DNA of 17,192 bases from SIAJ01 sp036266155 (GCA_036266155.1 DATANR010000050.1:1-17192), one strand, 5' to 3'. Numbered from the stretch's first letter, positions 7,315 to 14,367 are shown. Numbers and translations are program-made. Notes: generated from the sequence alone by a model not told the origin.

Positions 7315-8538
7315 CTATTGTCCGCCAAGTGACAGAGCGACCAGTTCTTTATTGTCCCGGACGAAGATCATACCGTTCGCGATTGCGGGATGAGCCCAGG
7401 TCGAACCGCACGCCTTCGAGCGCGCCAGTTCTTGGTATTCCTTGACGTTCGGGGCCAACAGACAAACGTCGCCGGACACATCGTCGTGCATGAGCAGGTT
7501 GCCGTCTCCCAGGCGCAACAGGGCCGCGTGGTACTTGCCGACTTTCCCCTGCTTCCACAACTCCTTGCCAGTTGCGGCCTCGACGCAGCGAAGCGTCACG
7601 GTCGGATTGGCCGAGATCGTTCCGGTGACCATGTACAGGTGATCTTTGTCGATCGCGACCGGCGTGGAGAAGTAGCACGAAAGTGCCGGGTTCTTCCAAG
7701 CCACCTCCGGCGTCGGCTTGCCGTCCTTGTCAACGATTTTCAGAGCGATTGCCCCAGCCGTGACGGACGCGGCAATGTACAAATCGCCGACCTTGATCGG
7801 CGTGGTCGAGCTTTCGTTCAGCGCATCGCGGAATGGGTGCTGCCAAACTACTTTGCCATCCGGCGAGATTGCTTCGAGGTGCGCGCCCGTGAGAGCGACA
7901 ATGTCCTTGCCGAACACGACCGGAGCGGCATAACTTGGCGCATCCGCGCCGGCGGTCCAGACGGGCTTGCCGGTCTTGCAATCAAACGCTTTCAGGCCCT
8001 TCGCGGCGCCGTTGCCACCTTGAATCACGACGTTATCACCAACCACGATCGGCGACGCGGAGAGGCCGAAGAAGAGATTCTCTTTCTTCGCGTCAGCGAG
8101 GACGTCGACCTTCCACTGCGGCTTGCCGGTCGCGGCATCCCAACCGGCAAGCGTGCCGGTGATGCCGAACGTAAAGAGCTTGCCATCATGCACACACGGC
8201 GTTGCCCGCGGACCGGCGCCAAACATGGTCGTGAAGTTGGGTTTTTCGTAGCTCTGCTCCCACTTCAGATCGCCGGTCTTCGCGTCGAAGGCTTGAATCA
8301 GCTCGGCGTCCTTCTCTTTGACCTTCGTGTGTAAATAGACGAGCCCGCCAGCGACGACCGGCGAACTGTGCCCTTCGCCAACGGCGATGTGCCAGACCTT
8401 CTTGAGGTCGCCTTTCCAGAGTGCAACTTTTTCGGTCGTGGAGCCGTCGCGATCGGGTCCTAGCCATTGTGGCCAATCGCCGGCAGGCGCAATCGAGACA
8501 AGGGTGAGTGCGAAAATGAGGGTGACGATGGAACGCAC
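7315..8538 (-). CDS. Secreted PQQ-like beta-propeller protein
   Basis: 407 residues from the chosen GTG at 8538, which has a near-perfect GGAGGA 8 bases upstream and puts a compact signal peptide first (MRSIVTLIFALTLVSIAPA, GTG read as Met). An in-frame ATG at 8586 would add 16 residues and lacks such a site. After cleavage the mature protein opens with DWPQWLGPDRDG, a start typical of planctomycete secreted PQQ-like proteins. Blade repeats of the form A-D-x-K-T-G-x-x-x-W recur (AFDAKTGDLKW, GWDAATGKPQW, AFDCKTGKPVW, VEAATGKELW), consistent with a propeller of several blades. No dehydrogenase catalytic motif is visible, so this is more likely a scaffold or binding protein than a quinoprotein enzyme. 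It follows the two YkgJ genes and precedes the UXS gene. Confidence 0.92.
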   Translation of the reverse strand: MRSIVTLIFALTLVSIAPAGDWPQWLGPDRDGSTTEKVALWKGDLKKVWHIAVGEGHSSPVVAGGLVYLHTKVKEKDAELIQAFDAKTGDLKWEQSYEKPNFTTMFGAGPRATPCVHDGKLFTFGITGTLAGWDAATGKPQWKVDVLADAKKENLFFGLSASPIVVGDNVVIQGGNGAAKGLKAFDCKTGKPVWTAGADAPSYAAPVVFGKDIVALTGAHLEAISPDGKVVWQHPFRDALNESSTTPIKVGDLYIAASVTAGAIALKIVDKDGKPTPEVAWKNPALSCYFSTPVAIDKDHLYMVTGTISANPTVTLRCVEAATGKELWKQGKVGKYHAALLRLGDGNLLMHDDVSGDVCLLAPNVKEYQELARSKACGSTWAHPAIANGMIFVRDNKELVALSLGGQ

Positions 8539-8598
8539 GAGCCAGTTCCTCCAATTTGAAAACGCTGTTCTCAGGTTAGAAGGCAAGACGTGAGCCGG

Positions 8599-9066
8599 TC
8601 AAGCGGTCAGCGGCAGAGCAATGCGCGAAGGCAGTTCAGGCACAGCGGTGGGCCGTCGGTCCTCAGCCTCGTTCAAGAATTGGTGGAGCGGGGCGTATCG
8701 CCAGCCGGTGTTGAGTTCCTCGGCCAACTCCTTGAGCTTGCGCAGATGCGTCTCCGTGATGGCGTTGCCAGTCTCCTGATAGGTCGGATCGCAAAAATAG
8801 ACGCGGCAGCCGAGCGGCCGTGGTTCACGGGCGGTGCAAAGGCCCTCGACCTGAAATGGGCAGAAGTCGCCCGTTACCGGTTTGGCGTACGCGGGTGCAG
8901 ACTCGAGCAAGACTTCGGCTTCGAGGTTGGAAATGAAGAGCGTGTGACCATACTCCGTGAACCGGCAGCACCGACCGGAGGCATCGCATCGTGGCCCGAA
9001 GGCGGCGACGGCAGCGTCGGCTTCGGCGTAGATCGCGAGGACGCGGGAGCGGACTTCGGGGGTCAT
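8599..9066 (-). CDS. YkgJ-family Cys-cluster protein (second of a pair)
   Basis: 155 residues from the ATG at 9066, which overlaps the TGA of the preceding YkgJ gene as ATGA. A longer open frame upstream to 9237 is only read-through over the neighbour and has no homology-like sequence. Cysteines seen: C27, C33-C34, C69, C77, C87 and C92, in the contexts RCDASGRCC, DFCPF and GCRVYFC. YkgJ (UPF0153-type) proteins carry a Cys cluster thought to bind zinc or an iron-sulfur centre; their biochemical role is not settled. The protein is cytoplasmic, with no signal peptide or membrane segment. The first cluster is spaced differently from its neighbour (C-x5-CC rather than CxxCxxCC), so the two are not a recent duplication. 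Confidence 0.85.
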   Translation of the reverse strand: MTPEVRSRVLAIYAEADAAVAAFGPRCDASGRCCRFTEYGHTLFISNLEAEVLLESAPAYAKPVTGDFCPFQVEGLCTAREPRPLGCRVYFCDPTYQETGNAITETHLRKLKELAEELNTGWRYAPLHQFLNEAEDRRPTAVPELPSRIALPLTA

Positions 9067-9476
9067 ATCCGAATCACCTTCACCCGTCGCACGATCTCTT
9101 CGGCCGAGATCAACTCGCCCTGATTGCAGCCCGGACACTCGGCGGCGGCCGCGGCCCAAGCTTCCGGACTCGTCGTGTTGACTTCCCAGAACGGCCACGT
9201 GCGGCATTGCCGCGGGCGTACTGGATAAACGGTGCAACCAGCCATGCGATCGTAAAACACGCAGTCGCCGTTAGCTTTCTCTTTCAGACTGCGTCGCGTG
9301 CCGCCTTCCGGGCGTGTATACAAGCCGAGGACTTGCTCGAGTGGTTCATTGCGAAATTCGGCCAGCGCCAGGACTTCCCCGTCGTTGACCCAGACGAAGC
9401 CGGGCTTGCCCGTGCAGCAGTTGCCGCACTGGGTACAAGCGAACTTGAGGCCGTCGGCATACCACGGTTCCGGCAC
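9063..9476 (-). CDS. YkgJ-family Cys-cluster protein (first of a pair)
   Basis: 137 residues from a GTG start, backed by AAGGAG 5 bases upstream. Cysteines seen: C14, C17, C20-C21 (FACTQCGNCC), C72 (GDCVFYD), C81 (GCTVYPVRPRQC, C91) and C114/C117 (ECPGC). This is the canonical YkgJ layout: an N-terminal CxxCxxCC, a central C-x-F/V-Y and the VRPRQCRTWPFW segment. A zinc or iron-sulfur site is likely; the function is unknown in the family. It is the first gene of a probable four-gene minus-strand operon (YkgJ, YkgJ, secreted propeller, UXS), with a promoter candidate just upstream. Its start is 69 bases from the divergent zinc-ribbon gene. Confidence 0.9.
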   Translation of the reverse strand: MPEPWYADGLKFACTQCGNCCTGKPGFVWVNDGEVLALAEFRNEPLEQVLGLYTRPEGGTRRSLKEKANGDCVFYDRMAGCTVYPVRPRQCRTWPFWEVNTTSPEAWAAAAAECPGCNQGELISAEEIVRRVKVIRI

Positions 9477-9500
9477 GAGAACTCCTTGAGGCGTGCGTTG

Positions 9501-9529
9501 ATTTTAGTTCATGTCCGCCAACCGACCAA
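9501..9529 (-). promoter_or_regulatory. Candidate promoter of the YkgJ-YkgJ-propeller-UXS operon
   Basis: On the minus strand TTGGTC (9529-9524), a 17-base spacer and TAAAAT (9506-9501) lie 25 bases upstream of the first GTG. Matches are 3/6 and 5/6. The predicted leader is short (about 18 bases) and carries the AAGGAG ribosome binding site. Confidence 0.4.
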
Positions 9530-9545
9530 CACGAGGTGGTCCGTC

Positions 9546-9908
9546 ATGATCCTGTTTCGCTGCTGGTTCTGTGGCAAGAAGTATGGAGTGGTTGACACAC
9601 GCGTCGGCGAGCGCATGACCTGCTCGTGCAAACATCTGCTCAAGGTCCCGAAGGAAAATAACGGAAGGTGCAAGGTGCTTCGACCCGTCGATCTGCTCAT
9701 TGAAAGCGTGCTCTACGGTGGCGGCGGGGCTTTGCTGGGACTCGGACTTGGCTTGCTGATCGTCAGCCGCATTCCGATCTTTCGCCTGGGTGGCGGCGGA
9801 AAGACGATCGCGGTTCTCACCATCATTGGCTTTGTGGCCGGCACATTTGGCGGCGAACGCGGCGTGAACTGGGTCGGGCGAATGATCCGCTCACGCGAGG
9901 ATGCCTAG
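9546..9908 (+). CDS. Small membrane protein with N-terminal zinc-ribbon-like Cys motif
   Basis: 120 residues from the ATG at 9546. A GAGGTGG ribosome binding site at 9533-9539, 6 bases upstream, decides this start over the long upstream extension of the frame, which only overlays the YkgJ genes. Residues 1-30 carry CWFCGKKY (C6, C9) and CSCK (C26, C28), a likely zinc ribbon that faces the cytoplasm. Two hydrophobic Gly-rich segments follow, about 55-75 (YGGGGALLGLGLGLLIV) and 86-103 (TIAVLTIIGFVAGTFGG), so it should span the membrane twice. It ends in a basic tail. I do not recognise a named family. It diverges from the YkgJ operon and converges on dnaA with 6 bases between the stops. Confidence 0.82.
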   Translation: MILFRCWFCGKKYGVVDTRVGERMTCSCKHLLKVPKENNGRCKVLRPVDLLIESVLYGGGGALLGLGLGLLIVSRIPIFRLGGGGKTIAVLTIIGFVAGTFGGERGVNWVGRMIRSREDA

Positions 9909-9914
9909 TCAATC

Positions 9915-11372
9915 TCACTTCTGCATTTCGCGCTCGACCTTTTCGACGAGGTCGCGTGCTTTCCAGGCGCGATCGCCGGCTCGAACAGATTCGTTCTTCG
10001 CCAGCCAGCCGCGAACTCTCTTCTCGGCAGCAACGGCCGTGCTGTGCGTCTTGTTGCCGAAATAGGCGCTGATCTCGCCGTAAGTGGCCGCCGTGTGCTT
10101 GCGCGCCAAGAAGATCGCCAGCATGCGCGCGTGACTGATGGACCACGCTTTCGATTTCGACTTGAGCGTGCCGGCCCCGAGGCCCAATGCCGCGCTGATC
10201 GCCGCATCCACATCGGCAATGCGCACGACGCGAATCGCATGGCGCAGCAATTCACCCAGGGCGTCACGGGCGAGGTCCTTGGTCACGGGTTGGCTCGTGA
10301 CGCGCGCAAAGTGGCGCAGACTGTGGATCGCCCCTTCCAGTTCGCGGACGTTGCCGCGCAAATTGTTCGCGAGAAACTGCAGGACGTCGATCGGAATGTT
10401 CGGCTCCGCGCCGGCGGCTTTCACCTTGAGCAAGTCCAGTCGCGTTTGTGCGTCCGGCGGCAGCACGCCCCAGATCGCCCCGCCGAGCAGGCGATCGGCA
10501 AGTTCGGGCATGAGATCGTCGGTCAGCCGAGGATGGCAATCGCACGTGACCACGACCTGGCAGCCTTCCGCAAGGAGCGCATCGAACGTGTGCAAAAACT
10601 CGACTTGCGTCGCTTTCTTGCCAGCCAGGAAGCTCAAGTCGTCCACGAGCAACGTGTGACACTCGCGGAACTGCCGGCGGAAGGCAGCTTGCTTGCCCTG
10701 GTGCATGGCCGCCACGAACCGATTCATGAAGTCTTCGGCCTTCACGTAAACGATTCGTTGCTCGGGGTGGCGCTTGCGAATACCTCCGTAAATCCCTTCC
10801 AACAGGTGTGTCTTACCGGTGCCCGTCGGACCGTACAGCACGAGCGGATTAGCGCCGGCGCCCGGTTCGTCGATCACGCTCTGAGCGGACGCGATCGCAA
10901 CACGATTGCATTGGCCGACGACGAAATCTCTCAATGAACGCCACCGGCGCGTCGACTTGGACTTGCGCGACGCGGGCTTGGTCGGCGCCGGGTCGGTTTT
11001 CGCAGGCGGTGTTTTCTTCTTTTCGCGCGGCGCTGGCGGCTCGTCTGTCGCCTTCGGTTCGTCCGTTGCCGCAGCGCCTTCCGCGCTGCGCTGTGCCTGA
11101 AACAGCTCGGGATCAATGGCGAAGCGAACGTTGACGGTTGCGCCGAAAACCTCGGCCGCGGCGGCACGAACGTCGGCGCCAAACGTCTTTTGCAGCCAGT
11201 CGTGGAAGTAGAGATTGGGCACACCGACCACCACGCCGTCGCCCACGGGGACGAACTTGGTATGGTCGCGGAACCACAAGTTGTAGCGCGGCGCGCTGAT
11301 GCGTTGGGCAATCGCCTCGGCTAACCGATCTTCAATGCCGACTGCGGGAGCAATCGACGCGGGGGACGGCAC
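9915..11372 (-). CDS. dnaA: Chromosomal replication initiator DnaA
   Basis: 485 residues, GTG start with GGAG about 9 bases upstream. Domain I is residues 1-90; domain II (91-145) is a variable linker rich in Pro, Lys and Glu; domain III is the AAA+ ATPase with Walker A GPTGTGKT (181-188), Walker B LLVDD (241-245), an arginine-finger candidate R294 in LADRLLGG, and sensor II NVRELEGA (R343). Domain IV (about 405-485) has the DNA-binding helix-turn-helix. DnaA opens the replication origin by binding DnaA boxes in the ATP form. The domain IV signature reads YFGNKTHSTAV, where most bacteria have FGGRDHTTV: the recognition Asp is Thr (T442) and HTT is HST. The gene is not beside dnaN here. Upstream is a 217-base gap, then the GNAT gene. 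Confidence 0.97.
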   Translation of the reverse strand: MPSPASIAPAVGIEDRLAEAIAQRISAPRYNLWFRDHTKFVPVGDGVVVGVPNLYFHDWLQKTFGADVRAAAAEVFGATVNVRFAIDPELFQAQRSAEGAAATDEPKATDEPPAPREKKKTPPAKTDPAPTKPASRKSKSTRRWRSLRDFVVGQCNRVAIASAQSVIDEPGAGANPLVLYGPTGTGKTHLLEGIYGGIRKRHPEQRIVYVKAEDFMNRFVAAMHQGKQAAFRRQFRECHTLLVDDLSFLAGKKATQVEFLHTFDALLAEGCQVVVTCDCHPRLTDDLMPELADRLLGGAIWGVLPPDAQTRLDLLKVKAAGAEPNIPIDVLQFLANNLRGNVRELEGAIHSLRHFARVTSQPVTKDLARDALGELLRHAIRVVRIADVDAAISAALGLGAGTLKSKSKAWSISHARMLAIFLARKHTAATYGEISAYFGNKTHSTAVAAEKRVRGWLAKNESVRAGDRAWKARDLVEKVEREMQK

Positions 11373-11589
11373 AGATTCGCTCCGACTGCGCGCATCGTGC
11401 GCGCGACGGAGAGAGGTTAGGGTGAGGACGCAGCTTGGGAGAGCTTGGCCCGATGCCCGGAGTCCCTGGGAGGGGTACGTGTAGTATGGGAGGCATGGGT
11501 GGCAAACGAAACTTCACGTCAACTTCGCGCGCCCCACACGATGGACTCGTCTTGCTCCAAAACCCGTAACCGGAACACCTTCGCTGCGG
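11373..11589. other. 217-base region between dnaA and the GNAT gene; no DnaA box seen
   Basis: I found no TTATCCACA-like nonamer on either strand and no AT-rich unwinding region, so there is no evidence for an origin here. It holds a perfect 7-bp inverted repeat (11388-11404) followed at once by GGAGAGAGGTTAGGGTGAGG (11408-11427). A further GC-rich, purine-rich run follows. No gene is supported in it. Confidence 0.5.
11388..11427. repeat. Palindrome plus a CCTCACCCTAACC-type intergenic repeat upstream of dnaA
   Basis: GCGCGCA (11388-11394), loop TCG, and TGCGCGC (11398-11404) form a perfect stem 15 bases upstream of the dnaA start. Next to it the minus strand reads CCTCACCCTAACCTCTCTCC, close to a motif (CCCTCACCCTAACCCTCTCCC) that is scattered between genes in many high-GC genomes and yields spurious LTPTLSP-like peptides. 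The identification as a dispersed repeat is from memory of that motif and not from a copy count. Confidence 0.4.
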
Positions 11590-12432
11590 TCAAGATTTCC
11601 GAGAATTTTGCAAATAAAGAAAGACCTCACGGACATCGACAACCTCGAAGCCAGCGGATCGATACAGCTGAACGGCCGGAGTGTTCCGCGCGTCAACATT
11701 CAGATACAAGTTCGGTGCCAGTTCGAGCACGCGATTCAGTAGCCAGCGACCGATGCCTTGCCGGCGCCGCTCAGGGATTGCCCCCAAAAACATGAGGTTA
11801 TCGCTATCCAATAGGGCGACGCCGACGGGCCGATCTTTGTCGCGCGCGAGCAACCATTGCGAGCGATCCGGTGCAGCATCATCGTAGCCAGCAAGCACTT
11901 CGGCCGGCGACAAACACCGATTCAACTCTGGGCAATCGAGCGAATCTTCATGAGCCCGCAGAAGCGTAGCTTCCAACTCGCTTTGGGTGGCATCATGAGC
12001 CAAAGACAGGAGTGGCGTGCACTCGGGTCGCGCGTATGTTGCGACAACGGACCGGGCCATCTGCCAAAGGGCGGTCACGTGCTGAAATCCTGCCCAGAGT
12101 AGAGGTTCGGCGCGATGTACCTCATCGGGCGGCAAGAATACCTGAATCACGTTCGCGCCGGCGACATGTTCGATCGCCGACTCGACTAACGCTCTTTCGA
12201 CTTCCCCGCTAACGCCGCGCGGCGGCCAAATCACAGCAATGCCTCCTGCGAGGCGGCGCGCGTAGATTGCCCCGTCGATGCTCGAATGCGCTCGCGTAAC
12301 AAGAAAATCGCTCGCGTTCAGGTCGCCGCGTGCAACGAGGCGGAAGGCATGACCAATTTGTGGCTCCGCATGTCCAAACAAGATTGCAAGCGCGTGCGCG
12401 AGCTGATCGGCGTTGGCGGGTGCGACGGTCAT
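11590..12432 (-). CDS. Tandem GNAT-fold acetyltransferase
   Basis: 280 residues from the ATG at 12432, which overlaps the selB stop as ATGA. The longer frame upstream overlays selB and is rejected. The C-terminal half (about 145-275) is a clear GNAT domain: FLGAIPERRRQGIGRWLL gives the acetyl-CoA pyrophosphate-binding R/Q-x-x-G-x-G/A motif (222-228), and NTPAVQLYRSAGF (250-262) is the usual last helix and strand. The N-terminal half (1-130) resembles a degenerate GNAT fold, ending in AEPLLWAGFQHVTALWQM, which parallels the second motif. Two-domain GNATs include mycothiol synthase, but nothing else here supports mycothiol. The substrate is unknown. It is probably co-translated with selB, and dnaA follows after 217 bases. 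Confidence 0.85.
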   Translation of the reverse strand: MTVAPANADQLAHALAILFGHAEPQIGHAFRLVARGDLNASDFLVTRAHSSIDGAIYARRLAGGIAVIWPPRGVSGEVERALVESAIEHVAGANVIQVFLPPDEVHRAEPLLWAGFQHVTALWQMARSVVATYARPECTPLLSLAHDATQSELEATLLRAHEDSLDCPELNRCLSPAEVLAGYDDAAPDRSQWLLARDKDRPVGVALLDSDNLMFLGAIPERRRQGIGRWLLNRVLELAPNLYLNVDARNTPAVQLYRSAGFEVVDVREVFLYLQNSRKS

Positions 12433-14339
12433 TGCGTCCAGTAGCGGAGATCGCCATCGCGACGTGTGAGCCCGGAGCGATCGAGGAATTCGCACAGCGG
12501 GACCGCAAACTTCCGTGTCGTCCCCAAGACATCGCGAATCTCGGCGACCGTCAGGCCGTTGCCGCCAGCGAAACATTCCGTCAACTTGACACGCATGTCG
12601 GCCGCGACGTCCGCGTGCAAGTAAATTTCGTCGGTGACCCGGACCAATAGGCCTTCCGCCAGGGCGACTTCGTAAATGTCCTTGAGGCTGCTGGCGATCC
12701 CGCCGGCCTTTGGAATGAAGCTGGCGGGATCGGGCGGCTGGAAGCCCGCGGCACGCGTGGATTCAACGACTTGATCCTTCAACTTGCGCTGATTCGCGCT
12801 CAACTTCGGTTTGAAGTCCGCACGAGCGATTCGCTTGGCGTCGCCGACGAGTTTCTTCGCCTTGAGCAGTCGATCGGCAACCCCTTGAACGACCGCATCG
12901 TCGCCGACATATTCAAGATGCGAGAGCACGCTCTGTCGCTCGTGCGTTGTCATGAGCGGATGTTGCTCGTGCAGCGACGCGAGCTCGCCGAAAAGACGTT
13001 CTTCAATCTCGGTTACACGGTCGATGTGCAGGTGTGTTTTCCGCCCGCCGGAGGCGAGCTCGATTATTCGTCCCGCCGCGTGCAAGTCGCGCAGCAAACC
13101 TTCCACCTGGCCGGGGCCGACACCGGCGCCGCGGACGAAGTCGGCGACAGTTGTCCCGTGTGTGCCCCGGAACCAGGCGACCGTGTCGGCCCGCGTGACG
13201 ACATCGGTGCCCCACAGCTTTTCGACGCGTTCCAAGACTTCAATGTGTCGCCGGCGGATCTTGTCGGTGACGGGTTGCAAGACCTGGCCGCCGCCGAGCG
13301 TGTGCTCGGCCGACGAATCGCGCAGCACGAACGGTTGGCCCCACACGGCGACGACCGGCTCATCCAAAAACAACTGAGCGAGGGCCCATTGTCCCGCATC
13401 CACGTGGTCGCAGTCGAGCAATGACACGCTGGCCATCACCTCGGCGGTTCCAAGGTGCAGACGCGCTTCCACGCGGTGCTTGATCCGCCGGCGATTTGCG
13501 GCCAACGCCTGTAGACGCACGGTCAATACCTTGCTCGGCGTCAGGTAGCCGGGCGTCGCCAACTCCTGTCCGCGTTGCACGTCCTCGTGAGCCACCCCCG
13601 CCAGGTTGAGTGCCGCCCGTTGGCCGCGATGCACTTCGTCTACCGAATGGTCGTGGCGCTGAAGTGAGCGCACGCGCACCGTCTCGCCCCGCGGTTGCCA
13701 CGCCAATTCGTCGCCCACCTTGACCGAACCAGACGTGACCGAGCCGGTGACAACCGTTCCATGTCCCTGCACGACAAACGCACGATCGATCGCCAGCCGG
13801 AACCACTCGTCCGCGCCGCGACTCACAACTCTCGCGCACGCCTCGATCAACGCCGCCTTGAGTTCGGCGAAGCCGTTGCCGGTGACGACCGACGTCGGCA
13901 CGATCGGCGCGTCGGCCAGGAACGTGTCCTTCACCAACTCGCGGATGTCGAGTTCCACGACTTGCCGCGTGGTTTCGTCGACCAGATCGGCCTTCGTCAA
14001 CGCGATGACGCCGTATTGGAGCCCCAGTAGTCGGAGAATTTCCAGATGCTCGCGCGTCTGCGGCATGACGGAATCATCGGCCGCCACGATCAGCAAGGCG
14101 AGATCGATGCCCGTCGCGCCGGCAAGCATGTTCTTGATAAAGCGTTCGTGGCCCGGGCAGTCGACAATGCCGAGCCGGTAGTCGCCAAGATCAAGCTGCG
14201 CGAAGCCAATGTCGATCGTGATGCCGCGTGCTTTCTCTTCGGGCAGGCGGTCGCAGTCTATCCCCGTCAGTGCCTTGACGAGCGCGGTCTTGCCGTGATC
14301 GATGTGGCCGGCGGTGCCGAGGATCAGGTCGCGTGGCAT
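12429..14339 (-). CDS. selB: Selenocysteine-specific translation elongation factor SelB
   Basis: 636 residues, ATG start, no visible ribosome binding site. The GTPase motifs are G1 GTAGHIDHGKT (8-18), G2 RGITIDIGF (T41), G3 DCPGHE (60-65) and G4 TKAD (115-118). EF-Tu-like beta-barrel domains follow (about 175-380), then a long C-terminal part of winged-helix repeats (about 390-636), which distinguishes SelB from EF-Tu and in the family binds the SECIS hairpin in selenoprotein mRNA. SelB delivers selenocysteyl-tRNA to in-frame UGA codons at the ribosome. Its presence implies SelA, SelD and tRNA-Sec genes elsewhere; none is in this window. The stop overlaps the start of the GNAT gene (ATGA). 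It diverges from a DUF2721 gene, with start codons 37 bases apart. Confidence 0.97.
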   Translation of the reverse strand: MPRDLILGTAGHIDHGKTALVKALTGIDCDRLPEEKARGITIDIGFAQLDLGDYRLGIVDCPGHERFIKNMLAGATGIDLALLIVAADDSVMPQTREHLEILRLLGLQYGVIALTKADLVDETTRQVVELDIRELVKDTFLADAPIVPTSVVTGNGFAELKAALIEACARVVSRGADEWFRLAIDRAFVVQGHGTVVTGSVTSGSVKVGDELAWQPRGETVRVRSLQRHDHSVDEVHRGQRAALNLAGVAHEDVQRGQELATPGYLTPSKVLTVRLQALAANRRRIKHRVEARLHLGTAEVMASVSLLDCDHVDAGQWALAQLFLDEPVVAVWGQPFVLRDSSAEHTLGGGQVLQPVTDKIRRRHIEVLERVEKLWGTDVVTRADTVAWFRGTHGTTVADFVRGAGVGPGQVEGLLRDLHAAGRIIELASGGRKTHLHIDRVTEIEERLFGELASLHEQHPLMTTHERQSVLSHLEYVGDDAVVQGVADRLLKAKKLVGDAKRIARADFKPKLSANQRKLKDQVVESTRAAGFQPPDPASFIPKAGGIASSLKDIYEVALAEGLLVRVTDEIYLHADVAADMRVKLTECFAGGNGLTVAEIRDVLGTTRKFAVPLCEFLDRSGLTRRDGDLRYWTQ

Positions 14340-14345
14340 GCTGCA

Positions 14346-14367
14346 ATTGTACGGCGAGCGCTACAAT
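14346..14367. promoter_or_regulatory. Inverted ATTGTA/TACAAT pair between the selB and DUF2721 starts
   Basis: ATTGTA (14346-14351) and TACAAT (14362-14367) are reverse complements with 10 bases between. Each reads as a -10 element (5/6 to TATAAT) for one of the divergent genes: 6 bases from the selB ATG and 9 bases from the DUF2721 ATG. Neither has a good -35, and neither gene has a ribosome binding site. If both are promoters, both transcripts would be leaderless or nearly so. Alternatively it is an operator palindrome. Confidence 0.4.

Noticed and set aside
7390..8334. A 314-codon plus-strand open frame
   Set aside because: It is antisense to the PQQ-like propeller gene, which has a signal peptide, repeats and a strong ribosome binding site.
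8991..9545. A long N-terminal extension of the zinc-ribbon membrane protein
   Set aside because: The extension overlays the two YkgJ genes on the other strand; the ATG at 9546 has a GAGGTGG site and begins the recognisable protein.
10044..10937. A 297-codon plus-strand open frame
   Set aside because: It is antisense to dnaA and has no recognisable domain.
11332..11517. A 61-codon minus frame reading PHPNLSPSRAR across the dnaA upstream region
   Set aside because: This peptide type is the usual spurious translation of a CCTCACCCTAACC-like intergenic repeat.
11590..12432. Mycothiol synthase (mshD) call for the tandem GNAT
   Set aside because: The two-domain layout is similar, but no other mycothiol gene is near and the ergothioneine genes are a separate pathway.
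12433..12576. Upstream extension of the GNAT gene
   Set aside because: It overlays the 3' end of selB in another frame and is Arg-rich noise; the ATG at 12432 gives an ATGA junction.
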